This document shows positions 32,742 through 43,400 of a stretch of 64,000 bases of DNA, in pieces. Source of the DNA: Ruminococcus bromii (GTDB taxonomy: Bacteria; Bacillota; Clostridia; Oscillospirales; Acutalibacteraceae); assembly GCF_002834235.1 (NCBI RefSeq), contig NZ_NNBY01000035.1, positions 62,001-126,000 on the forward strand, read 5' to 3'. A program made the translations under genes and the position numbers. Positions within the stretch are counted from its first letter, which is position 1. Each line of letters starts with the position of its first letter. Below the pieces are notes generated by a model, which saw only the letters and a program-made list of their open reading frames with translations, was not told the DNA's origin and searched no databases.

Positions 32742-33065
32742 TCAATCATTGAAGATAATGTCCGAACCGACTGCCTTTTCAACGAATGACGACAGTCTTT
32801 TTATGCCGATTCCCGTATTGCCTTTTACACCGGGGATAGGAATAACGGCAGGAATGAGCCTTTCTTCATATCTTTTTCGCTCTTTTTCAACAAGTCCAAA
32901 CATTTCCTCGGTAATAAAAATTACCGCATAGTTGTCACCGTCAGCAATCTTTCTGAAAAGATGCGGTGCGTTTTCGTTGTCATCACACGGATAAATGTCC
33001 ATGCCGATTGCCGCAAAGCCCTTTATGCTTTCGCTGTCGCCGATAACGGCAATATTTTTAGCCAT
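32742..33065 (-). CDS. atpF: V-type ATPase subunit F
   Basis: A 107-residue protein from the ATG at 33065, which overlaps the end of subunit C by eight bases. [21 protein letters not shown] is the standard opening; [18 protein letters not shown] is the conserved middle helix. It binds the D subunit in the central stalk and couples rotation. Size is normal (about 105). Confidence 0.92.
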   Translation of the reverse strand: MAKNIAVIGDSESIKGFAAIGMDIYPCDDNENAPHLFRKIADGDNYAVIFITEEMFGLVEKERKRYEERLIPAVIPIPGVKGNTGIGIKRLSSFVEKAVGSDIIFND

Positions 33066-34032
33066 AAACTTCACGCAACCTTTCTTTTACGGTTTCATAA
33101 TTTGTTTTGGTACGGATTCCGCTTGCAATAATGTGAATAACTTTTTTCTCTGTTTCACTTGCAATCAGATAGCCAGTAATCGGATCTGCACCGTCACCGC
33201 TTCTTTTGCATTTTTCTTTTGCAAGGCTCATAAGCCTGTTGTCAACAAATTTTTCAAATGCCGACGGAGAAACCTTGTACTCTTCAACAGCCTTGTTACA
33301 GCCGTATGCCGAGATTTTTGACAGCACATCAAGCGTTGGTTCAAGTCCCTTTACGCTTGCCTCAATAACCCTTGAACGGGGGAAGTCCTGCACATCACAG
33401 ATTGCAATTTCAAGAAAATCCCTGTCGCAATCGGCTTTTGCACCTCTTATGGCTGTTTTTACATTATTATAAAATACTGTAGCTTTAAAATATTCGGACA
33501 TAAATTCGCTGTCGGATTTTTCGGATGTTTTCAGAACAAGCTCCATAAAAGCTCTGTCAAGAACCGCATCGCTGAGTCTTGCGTCACCTGTGTGTGCAAG
33601 AATCTCATATGCCTTGTCACAAGGTGCGGAAAGTTCTTCGCCCAAAAGTGAAAACCTTCTGTTCTCAACCGCCTGTTTAAGCGTTTCTTCAGAGAAAGTA
33701 CACGGCTTTATCAAAAGCTGTGAATACGGTCTGTTTGAAAGCGTTCCTTTTAAAACAGCTTTAAGGTTGTGAAGGTCGTTAAGATAGAAGAACGGTTTGA
33801 ATATTGCAAAATCGGGTGCGGTTCTTTTGAGATATTCCCACACATTTTCGCTGTGTGATTTCAAAATCTCTTCAATGTCATCACCCTCACCGTAACCCTT
33901 GTCCGAGAGGTATCTGCAAAGCTCGTTCACATTTTCACAACCGAGCATATGCTCAATGTCGCTGTTTGTAAACAGATTTTTTTCTTTAGCACGGACGGAG
34001 CCGATGGAAAATTCATAAGATAATGCCATCAT
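33058..34032 (-). CDS. atpC: V-type ATPase subunit C (d-like, central stalk socket)
   Basis: A 324-residue mainly helical protein. GGGAGG precedes tandem ATGs at 34032 and 34029; the second has better spacing (6 against 3) and may be the true start. LSYEFSIGSVRAKEKNLFT and the later FFYLNDLHNLKAVLKG are family landmarks. It is the funnel that joins the rotor ring to the D-F shaft. Bacterial members are 320-350 residues. Confidence 0.9.
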   Translation of the reverse strand: MMALSYEFSIGSVRAKEKNLFTNSDIEHMLGCENVNELCRYLSDKGYGEGDDIEEILKSHSENVWEYLKRTAPDFAIFKPFFYLNDLHNLKAVLKGTLSNRPYSQLLIKPCTFSEETLKQAVENRRFSLLGEELSAPCDKAYEILAHTGDARLSDAVLDRAFMELVLKTSEKSDSEFMSEYFKATVFYNNVKTAIRGAKADCDRDFLEIAICDVQDFPRSRVIEASVKGLEPTLDVLSKISAYGCNKAVEEYKVSPSAFEKFVDNRLMSLAKEKCKRSGDGADPITGYLIASETEKKVIHIIASGIRTKTNYETVKERLREVYG

Positions 34033-34040
34033 ATTCCTCC

Positions 34041-34622
34041 CTATGCCTTAAAAAGTTCCTGATTTATAAAATCCTCGATAGCGTCACGCTTTTCGGACAA
34101 TATTGCCGAGAAGTCCATGTTTTCTTCAATGTCACCGCATTTAAGAATAAATCCGCTTTCAATGTCACACGGCGTTTTTGAAAGCTCTGCTTTTACACCG
34201 CATTTTTCAAGCCTTGCAAGAAAATCCTTTGGAAGTCGGTTTATATCCTTTTCATTCAAAAGAACAACACCGCTCATTCCGTTTAACTTTTTTGCAAATG
34301 TGTAAATCAGTTCAAAGTAATCTTCATCGGGAAGATTTTTCATTTTATTAAGAATTTCACTGTATGTCTTGTCAATTTCCTCACGCCTTCTCTTTAGAAA
34401 AGCGTTGCGTGTTTCAAGGTCGCAACGGCTCTTTGAAGCCGCCTGCATCTGCTTGACCTTTGACTGTGCCCTGTCGGCAATTTCGGCAGAAATCTTGTCG
34501 GCATCAAGCTTTGCCTGTGCCATAATCTGTGCGCATTTTTCATCGGTTTCAGCACCTATTTGGCTGATTCTTTCGTCACAGTCAAGACTTATGCGATTTA
34601 AAATTTTATCACCGCTGCTCAA
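34041..34622 (-). CDS. atpE: V-type ATPase subunit E (peripheral stalk)
   Basis: A 193-residue protein from a TTG start with GGTGG seven bases before it. Residues 1-105 form a long charged helix (ERISQIGAETDEKCAQIMAQ and on to RRREEIDKTYSEIL) that pairs with the G/H subunit to make the stator; the rest is a globular foot that binds the B subunit. Eight bases separate it from subunit C. Confidence 0.9.
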   Translation of the reverse strand: MSSGDKILNRISLDCDERISQIGAETDEKCAQIMAQAKLDADKISAEIADRAQSKVKQMQAASKSRCDLETRNAFLKRRREEIDKTYSEILNKMKNLPDEDYFELIYTFAKKLNGMSGVVLLNEKDINRLPKDFLARLEKCGVKAELSKTPCDIESGFILKCGDIEENMDFSAILSEKRDAIEDFINQELFKA

Positions 34623-34663
34623 AGTGATTCCACCTTTCTTTCGTAATTTTCGTTAGTCGGTTA

Positions 34664-37122
<2,459 letters not shown>

Positions 37123-37156
37123 TTTCTATCACCACGCTTCTTTCATTGCAACCGTT

Positions 37157-37468
37157 TTAAAGAGAGAGCCTTTGTATAGCCCTGTCAATAACACGCTTGC
37201 GGTTTTTGTCTGCAGTCCGAGAGAGAATGTCGCACTCAAGATTTGCCTTTTCAGAGGCTTTCTCAAGCTCTTTTTTGCCCTCTTTCGCAGTCTTTTCAAA
37301 AAGCATATCGGCATCCTTCTGTGCCTTTTCCTTTGCCGAAAGCACAACCTGTTTGGCATCTGCCTTTGTCTGTTCAACCCTTTCTGCTGATTCTGCTCGT
37401 GCGTTTGCCTCACGCTGTCTGCAATCCTCTTCGGCATTGTAAATGGCGTCCAGCATATCTTTTGCCAT
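37157..37468 (-). CDS. V-type ATPase subunit H/G (peripheral stalk)
   Basis: A 103-residue, almost wholly helical, Lys/Glu/Ala-rich protein from an ATG preceded by AAAGGAGG. Sequence such as AEEDCRQREANARAESAERV is that of the stator subunit that pairs with E (NtpF/subunit G or H). It is first in the operon, 34 bases before subunit I, as in other bacterial V-ATPase operons. It shows little sequence conservation in the family, so the call rests on composition and place. Confidence 0.85.
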   Translation of the reverse strand: MAKDMLDAIYNAEEDCRQREANARAESAERVEQTKADAKQVVLSAKEKAQKDADMLFEKTAKEGKKELEKASEKANLECDILSRTADKNRKRVIDRAIQRLSL

Positions 37469-37543
37469 TGTTATCCTCCTTTGTTAAAAAATTGCATAAA
37501 AATATTTTTGAAGAATACACTATTTTGTTTATTCTATTCCTAA

Positions 37544-37572
37544 ATTGTAGCACATTTATTTAAAAAAAGCAA
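37544..37572 (-). promoter_or_regulatory. Promoter of the V-ATPase operon
   Basis: Minus strand TTGCTT (37567-37572), 17 bp, TACAAT (37544-37549), 75 bp before the first gene. Confidence 0.65.
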
Positions 37573-37663
37573 TCAACATACATTAAAGTTTGCCCAGTTT
37601 TTTATCATTTTCTTCCCTGTGACCGCATTTGCGAGTGGTTTTACAGCATTAATTTGCGATAAA

Positions 37664-37691
37664 AGAAAAAACACCGCATAATACGGTGTTT
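37664..37691 (-). terminator. Terminator after the fic gene
   Basis: An 8-bp stem AAACACCG/CGGTGTTT with 7-base loop, then TTTTCTTTTAT on the minus strand. Confidence 0.75.
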
Positions 37692-37698
37692 AAAAGTT

Positions 37699-38697
37699 TT
37701 AAAAATTATTTTTTATATACCGCTGATTGCGGCTTGTCGGTTTATCGGGAACAGTCATCTGAATCAGATTCATTTCGAGTGCAGGATTAAGATAATTTTT
37801 TCTGAAAGTTTCCCTTGATTTTAAATTCAGCTTATCTAAAAGTTCCGCAGTATTATAGGAAACATCAAATTCCATAACATCAAGCAACTTTTTTACATAA
37901 TCATTCATCTGCCGAATATCAGATTTGGTTTGTGAAATAATTTCGGTAAGAATTTCGTCAATCATTTCAAGCATAAATTCTATGAAAATATTTGAGTTAC
38001 CCTCAACATGGCATTTTGAAATTGACTTGTAATATCTGTCCTGATATTTTTGAATTTGACTTTCAATAGGAATGTATTGAAAAATGGGTTTCCATTTTGT
38101 CAAAATTGCAGTTTGCCAAAGCCTTGCCATGCGACCGTTTCCGTCAGAAAACGGATGAATAAAAACAAATTCATAATGAAAAATAGACGACAAAATCAGT
38201 GGGTGAACATTATTTTTTTCACTGTTCATCCATTTAAACAAATCATCTATCAATGACGGCACAAAATGTGCAGGCGGAGCCATAAAAATGCATTTGTCAC
38301 CGTCAAACACACCTTCTTCACCGTTTCTGAATTTTCCCGATTCATTGACAAGAGCATATGTCATTATGCCGTGGTATTTTTTTAGCTCTGTTACAGAATA
38401 AGGATTTATATTGTTAAGGTTGTCATAGGCATCGTATGCGTTTTTTACTTCTTGAATTTCTCTTTGCGGACCTAAAACAATGTGACCGTTGATTACATCA
38501 CGCACTTCTGAAATCGAAAGCGAGTTAGCCTCAATGGCAAGCGAAGAATAGATGGACTTGATTCTATTGTTTTTTCTTAACTGAGGTTTTGATTCAAAAT
38601 CATTATAATTGCTGATTTTACCTATCTTCTCAGAAATTGATGATACAAATCCGAGCATTTTATTTGATATTGAAAACGGCGGTGTGTAGTCTGACAT
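37699..38697 (-). CDS. Fic-domain protein (predicted AMP-transferase)
   Basis: A 332-residue protein; the ATG at 38697 fits AAGGA nine bases upstream better than an ATG that directly follows it. The active site HPFSDGNGR (181-189) is complete, so nucleotide transfer to a target hydroxyl is expected. The N-terminal helix SLAIEAN (52-58) carries the inhibitory Glu56 that in class II Fic proteins blocks the active site. The N-terminal Fic_N part (1-70) and a C-terminal winged-helix-like segment (about 275-332, YNTAELLDKLNLKSRETFRK) complete the common layout. The target is unknown. No toxin-antitoxin partner gene is adjacent; inhibition is intramolecular. Repeats stand just upstream of its promoter. 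Confidence 0.92.
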   Translation of the reverse strand: MSDYTPPFSISNKMLGFVSSISEKIGKISNYNDFESKPQLRKNNRIKSIYSSLAIEANSLSISEVRDVINGHIVLGPQREIQEVKNAYDAYDNLNNINPYSVTELKKYHGIMTYALVNESGKFRNGEEGVFDGDKCIFMAPPAHFVPSLIDDLFKWMNSEKNNVHPLILSSIFHYEFVFIHPFSDGNGRMARLWQTAILTKWKPIFQYIPIESQIQKYQDRYYKSISKCHVEGNSNIFIEFMLEMIDEILTEIISQTKSDIRQMNDYVKKLLDVMEFDVSYNTAELLDKLNLKSRETFRKNYLNPALEMNLIQMTVPDKPTSRNQRYIKNNF

Positions 38698-38729
38698 ATT
38701 AACCATTCCTTGCACTTATTCTGTCTTTA

Positions 38730-38758
38730 ATTATACCAAATTCAATTGAATTTATCAA
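38730..38758 (-). promoter_or_regulatory. Promoter of the fic gene
   Basis: Minus strand TTGATA (38753-38758), 17 bp, perfect TATAAT (38730-38735). Confidence 0.7.
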
Positions 38759-38760
38759 TA

Positions 38761-38812
38761 ACTTGCTTATTATCTTACTTACTATCTTGCTTACTGACTT
38801 GCTTATTATCTT
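38761..38812. repeat. Direct repeats directly upstream of the fic promoter
   Basis: The 16-mer ACTTGCTTATTATCTT occurs at 38761-38776 and again at 38797-38812, 36 bp apart, with partial copies (ACTTACTATCTT, GCTTACTG) between. The array ends two bases from the fic -35 box. Confidence 0.8.
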
Positions 38813-38858
38813 GCGTGTTGTGGGCAAAACAGCGATATTTTAATCTGTAAAACAGAAG

Positions 38859-39003
38859 AAAGCCGTCCCGAAAAAATTCGGAGCGGCTTTCAAAGCTACG
38901 GTTATTCGGCAGGAGTACAACTCTCCTGCATCTCTCGGGATTCCCCTTTGTCAAGCCATCGGCGTGTGGACGGGGACGAAATCTTCCACCTCGAATAACT
39001 TCT
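38859..39003 (-). ncRNA. Unidentified structured small RNA with its own promoter and terminator
   Basis: On the minus strand a promoter (39010-39038) is followed by about 145 bases with no reading frame but strong structure. An 8-bp closing helix joins CGAATAAC-side 38992-38999 with 38901-38908. Inside are a GTGGA/TCCAC stem (38966-38970 with 38985-38989), a 7-bp hairpin GCAGGAG/CTCCTGC (38909-38915 with 38923-38929), and GGGG (38972-38975) in the loop of the first stem that can pair with CCCC (38943-38946), making a pseudoknot. It ends in a terminator hairpin (38859-38890) with T-rich end. I do not recognise the family: it is not tRNA, SRP RNA, tmRNA or an obvious riboswitch. Confidence 0.65.
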
Positions 39004-39009
39004 GAATTT

Positions 39010-39038
39010 ATTCTAACATTATTTTAATAAAATTGCAA
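39010..39038 (-). promoter_or_regulatory. Promoter of the small RNA
   Basis: Minus strand TTGCAA (39033-39038), 17 bp, TAGAAT (39010-39015); predicted start about 39003, at the foot of the RNA's closing helix. Confidence 0.6.
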
Positions 39039-39125
39039 ATAAATCAAGGTTGAAATCCGATGCGAAAAGTTGTATTATGTGAGGGTAATAACAAGATGGC
39101 AATATGCATGGAGGATTGTGTATTT

Positions 39126-39605
39126 ATGAAAGAAATCAAGACAAATGTAATGAGAATTTTAGACAAAGAAAAGGTTGAATATACTCACCATGAATATCCC
39201 CACGGCAAGGATGCCGTTGACGGAGTAACGGTTGCAACACTTATGAATCAAAATCCCGATTATGTTTTCAAAACTCTTGTAACAAAGGGCATGGGCAGAG
39301 ATTATTATGTTTTCGTAGTTCCTGTTGACCATGAGCTTGACCTTAAAAAATGTGCAAAGAGCGTAGGTGAAAAGTCGGTTGAAATGATTCCCGTAAAGGA
39401 CATTACAAAGGTCACGGGTTATGTGCGTGGAGGCTGTTCACCTCTCGGAATGAAAAAGCAGTTCAAGACAACCTTCCACATTACAGCAGAGTCAATTCCG
39501 AAAATCATTGTCAGTGCAGGAAAAATCGGTTATCAAATTGATTTAAAACCAGAAGATTTAATCCGTCTTACAAACGGTCAATGTGCCGATATTATTAAAA
39601 ATTAA
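39126..39605 (+). CDS. ybaK: Cys-tRNA(Pro) deacylase, YbaK/EbsC family
   Basis: A 159-residue protein. The ATG at 39126 gives the standard opening KTNVMRILDKEKVEYTHHEY and normal family length; a GGAGG lies 11 bases before it, slightly far, and an in-frame ATG at 39108 would place that GGAGG inside the gene. Landmarks are DYVFKTLV with the conserved Lys, VVPVDHELDLKK, GYVRGGCSPLG and SAGKIGYQIDL. The enzyme clears Cys mischarged on tRNA-Pro. A methyltransferase gene starts 14 bases downstream, so the two form a small operon. Confidence 0.92.
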   Translation: MKEIKTNVMRILDKEKVEYTHHEYPHGKDAVDGVTVATLMNQNPDYVFKTLVTKGMGRDYYVFVVPVDHELDLKKCAKSVGEKSVEMIPVKDITKVTGYVRGGCSPLGMKKQFKTTFHITAESIPKIIVSAGKIGYQIDLKPEDLIRLTNGQCADIIKN

Positions 39606-39618
39606 AAGGTGTATTGCA

Positions 39619-40407
39619 TTGGATATTGTTGACAAAAATATAGACAACGGAAATGCTTTTGACTGGGGCAGAGTGTCAGCCGAATATGCAAAATATCGTG
39701 ATATTTATCCGCAAAAATTTTATGATCAAATTGTTGACAGAGGGCTTTGTGTAAAAGGTCAGAAAATTCTTGATATTGGCACCGGAACAGGAGTTATTCC
39801 GAGAAATATGTATCGCTATGGCGGAGAGTGGGTTGGTACAGATATTTCAAAAGAGCAAGTTGGTCAGGCTCGTTTATTATCAAAAGGTATGAATATAAAA
39901 TATTTTACTGTAGCAACAGAGAATATAAATTTTCCTGATGAATCGTTTGATGTTATCACAGCTTGTCAGTGCTTTTGGTATTTTGACCACCAAAAGATTA
40001 TGCCTGAACTTTACAGAATGTTAAAGCCAAATGGCAGGTTGTTAATTCTTTATATGGCTTGGTTACCGTATGAAGATGAGATAGCAGGGCAGAGTGAAAA
40101 ACTTGTATTGAAATACAGTCCCGATTGGAGCGGTGCAGGAGAAACTATTCATCCGATAAATATTCCGAAATGTTATGAAGAAAAGTTTGATTTGATTTAT
40201 CACAACGAATATCCGCTCAAGGTATATTTTACAAGAGAGTCATGGAACGGCAGAATGAAGGCTTGCCGTGGTGTAGGTGCGTCACTCTCAAAAGAAAAAA
40301 TTGAATTGTGGGAGAATGAACATAAAAATTTACTCTTAAAAATTGCACCGCCTGAATTTGATGTGTTGCATTATGCCGCAATTGCTGAATTAAAAGTAAA
40401 GAAATAA
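39619..40407 (+). CDS. Class I SAM-dependent methyltransferase
   Basis: A 262-residue protein. The TTG at 39619 is chosen because AAAGGTG stands seven bases before it; a longer reading would overlap ybaK. Methyltransferase motif I is ILDIGTGTGVIPRNM (about 50-64), motif II acidic end GTDISKEQV, motif III FDVITACQCFWYFDH, and LKPNGRLLIL follows. It resembles UbiE/Methyltransf_11 proteins of unknown target. The C-terminal 100 residues contain WLPYEDEIAG and a Trp-rich substrate part. It ends in a strong terminator. Confidence 0.88.
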   Translation: MDIVDKNIDNGNAFDWGRVSAEYAKYRDIYPQKFYDQIVDRGLCVKGQKILDIGTGTGVIPRNMYRYGGEWVGTDISKEQVGQARLLSKGMNIKYFTVATENINFPDESFDVITACQCFWYFDHQKIMPELYRMLKPNGRLLILYMAWLPYEDEIAGQSEKLVLKYSPDWSGAGETIHPINIPKCYEEKFDLIYHNEYPLKVYFTRESWNGRMKACRGVGASLSKEKIELWENEHKNLLLKIAPPEFDVLHYAAIAELKVKK

Positions 40408-40409
40408 TA

Positions 40410-40452
40410 ACACCCCCGACTAAACTGTTTGGTAAAGTCGGGGGTGTATTTT
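40410..40452 (+). terminator. Terminator after the ybaK/methyltransferase operon
   Basis: A 12-bp perfect stem ACACCCCCGACT/AGTCGGGGGTGT with a 14-base loop, then ATTTTATT. Confidence 0.8.
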
Positions 40453-40463
40453 ATTAATATGAT

Positions 40464-43400
40464 TTATTCGTCAATAAATTCAAGGTCTTCGTCACTTACT
40501 TTTTTGAGTTCTTTTTTATTGAACAAATCGTAAATAACGGGAACGATGTAGAGCGTCATAAATGTTGCGTAGAGCAAACCGCCGATGCAGACAATTGCAA
40601 TAGGCTGCATCATTTCTGCACCTGTGCCTATGCCGAGAGCCATAACAACAAGACCGAGAACGGTTGTGAGTGCCGTTATGAGGATAGGACGCATACGGGT
40701 TTTGCCTGCCTCAACAATTGACTCAATTCTTTCTTTGCCGTCAATACGAAGTTTGTTGATGTAGTCAACAAGCACGATACCATTGTTTACAATGATACCG
40801 CAGAGCATTACAAAACCGACAAGCGATACAACGCTGATGTCAAATCCTGTGATTAAAAGTGCGAGGAAGCCGCCCGTGAATGCAAGCGGAATTGTAAACA
40901 TAATAATGAACGGTGATTTAAGGCTCTGGAACTGTGCAACCATAATGAGGTAGATGAGAATAATGCCGAGCAGGAGCATAAGCATAAGCTGTGAAACTGC
41001 CTCCATTGTCATTTCGTCTGTACCTGCGTAGTCGATTGAACAGCTTTTCGGGAGCTTGTAATCGTTCATTGCGGATTTTACATTGTTTGAAACAGATGTA
41101 AGCGTGTAGCCGTCCTTGACTTCGGCGCTGATTGTAAGATAACGCTTTTGATTTTCACGGCTGATTTTATCCATAGTTTCCGACTTTGAAATATCCGAAA
41201 CAGAGGAGAGTTTAACTGTCTTTTCGTTACCGCTTGAATCCTTGTAGCTAATGTCAATGTCACGGAGATTTTTCGGAGTAACGGTTTCGCTGTTGTCCTT
41301 TACAACCACAACATTCATATCATTGCCGTCATCATTCGTAAGAGTGGCAGCGGTTTTTTCTGTTGAAATTGCAGCGGCAACCTGCTGATAAACCTGTGCA
41401 ACGGTAAGTCCCTTTTCAGCGGCTTTTGACTTGTCAACAGTAACCTTGATTTCGGGAGAAACAGCACCGATGCCGTTGTCAACCGATGCAACGCCTTTAA
41501 CCTTTTCAAGTGTCTTGCCGATATCCTCGGCAGTGCTTTTGAGTGTGTCAAGGTCGTCACCGTAGAGCGTAATCTGAACGGAACCGTCACCCATAAGGCT
41601 TGACATTGAACTTGAAGTGCCGCCGCTTACGGCAGCCTCACCGTCAAGACTTTCAAGATCCTTTTCAATCTTCTTTGAAATTTCACCGCTCTGTTTTGTA
41701 AAATCATCCTTGAGAACGGCATATGCCATAAGTGAGCCGGCATCATTTGACGATGAACCGCCTGTAAGTCCCATAAGGCTTGACGAGTTGCCCGCCATAA
41801 CGCCTACGGTTTCAAACTGGTCATATTTTGAAAGCAAATCGTTGAGCTTTTCGCCCTCTTTAACTGTTTCTTCAAAGGTTGCGTTATCGTCAAGCTTCAA
41901 TGATACCTGAATCTGTGTACTGCTCATATCGGGCATAAAGCTGAAACCTCTCATCAGACAAAGACCTGCACTTGTAAAGAGAAGTGCAACTGCAACGAGA
42001 ATTGCAGGAACTTTGTGCTTTAATACGAAACGAAGTGAGCGTTCATATGCCTTCTTGATTTTTCCGTCTTTCGGAGCGGAATTAGGTTTCATCTTGCGGA
42101 GCATTCTCTGTCCCATGGCCGGAACAAGCGTCAGTGCAACAATAAGGCTTGCAAGAAGTGAATATGTAACCGTGAGTGCAAGGTCAACAAACAGCTGACG
42201 GGTGATGCCTTCAACAAATACAATCGGCAGGAATACGCATACTGTGGTGAGAGTTGACGCCGTAATTGCGCCGGCAACCTGTCTTGCACCGTTAAGTGCC
42301 GCCTTTATCGGCGAAACGCCCATACTTCTCAGTCGGTAGATATTTTCGATAACAACAACCGAGTTGTCAACAAGCATACCGACTCCTATCGCAAGTCCCG
42401 ACAGCGAAATCATATTGAGTGTTACACCGCTGAAATACATGAGGACAATTGCAAACACAACGCTTATCGGAATTGAGCAGGCAACAATGAGCGTCGGTTT
42501 GATATCTCTGAGAAATAGGAAAAGTATGATAATTGCAAGAACCGCGCCCATAAGAAGGTTCTGTAATACATTGTTGATTACAAGATTAATGTAGTCGCCT
42601 TCATTATAAAGGCTTGTAAAGTGAAGTCCGTCAACCTCTTTTGAAAGCGAATCAAGCTTTGCGTTAATGTTTTCGCAAACGGTAGAAGACGCTGTGTTGC
42701 TTGACTTTGAAAAGCTCAATACAATACCGGGGTTGCCGTTAATTCTTGCAAAGGTTTCGTCGGAATTATCGGCAACAAAAACATCTGCAACATCTTCAAG
42801 ATGAATAACTCCTATTCCGTCAATTCCTGTGTCAAATAGCACAAGCGACTTCATCTCTTTTTCGTCATTCACCTTGTCGCCGACACGAACCATGAATTTG
42901 TTGTTGTCATCATCGGTAACATAGCCTGCCGGCATTGAAAAGTTTTGTGCCGTTAGAATTGAAGAAATGGTATCAAGTGTGACCGTGTTGCTCACATCAG
43001 CCTTGCTTTTTGCCTCTTTCTTTTTATCTGCAAGTTCTTTTTCGGATGTTTCAATCTGTTTTTCTGCACTTGAAAGCTGTGTAAGTGCGCTGTTGAGTTC
43101 ACTCTGTTTTGAAGTGAGAGTTGACATGGCAGAGGACATTTTGAAGTCCGCACTTGACTGTTGTTGTGAAATGAGGGCAAGAGCGGAATCAACCGAAACC
43201 GATTTATCGTCAAGTCCCGAAATTGCGTTATCAAGCTGTGCAATACCCGAGTTGATTTGTGAGATTTTCTCCGACATTTCACTTAATGCAGAATTGATTG
43301 CATCTCCCGAAGTTCCGAGCTTTTTAAGTGAAATTTCAACATTTTGAAGAGCCTCTGCACTTTTGTTAATGGAATTCTGAACTGTCTGCATTGTTTTTGC

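Noticed and set aside
38761..38812. CRISPR array
   Set aside because: Only two full 16-bp repeats with 20-bp spacing, partial copies in the spacer, and no cas genes nearby.
37699..39003. Fic toxin-antitoxin pair with the small RNA as antitoxin
   Set aside because: The Fic protein carries its own inhibitory Glu, and the RNA shows no complementarity to the fic leader that I can see.
42967..43347. 126-codon open frame opposite the RND coiled-coil insert
   Set aside because: Its Ser/Leu/Cys repeats are the mirror of the coiled-coil codons on the coding strand.
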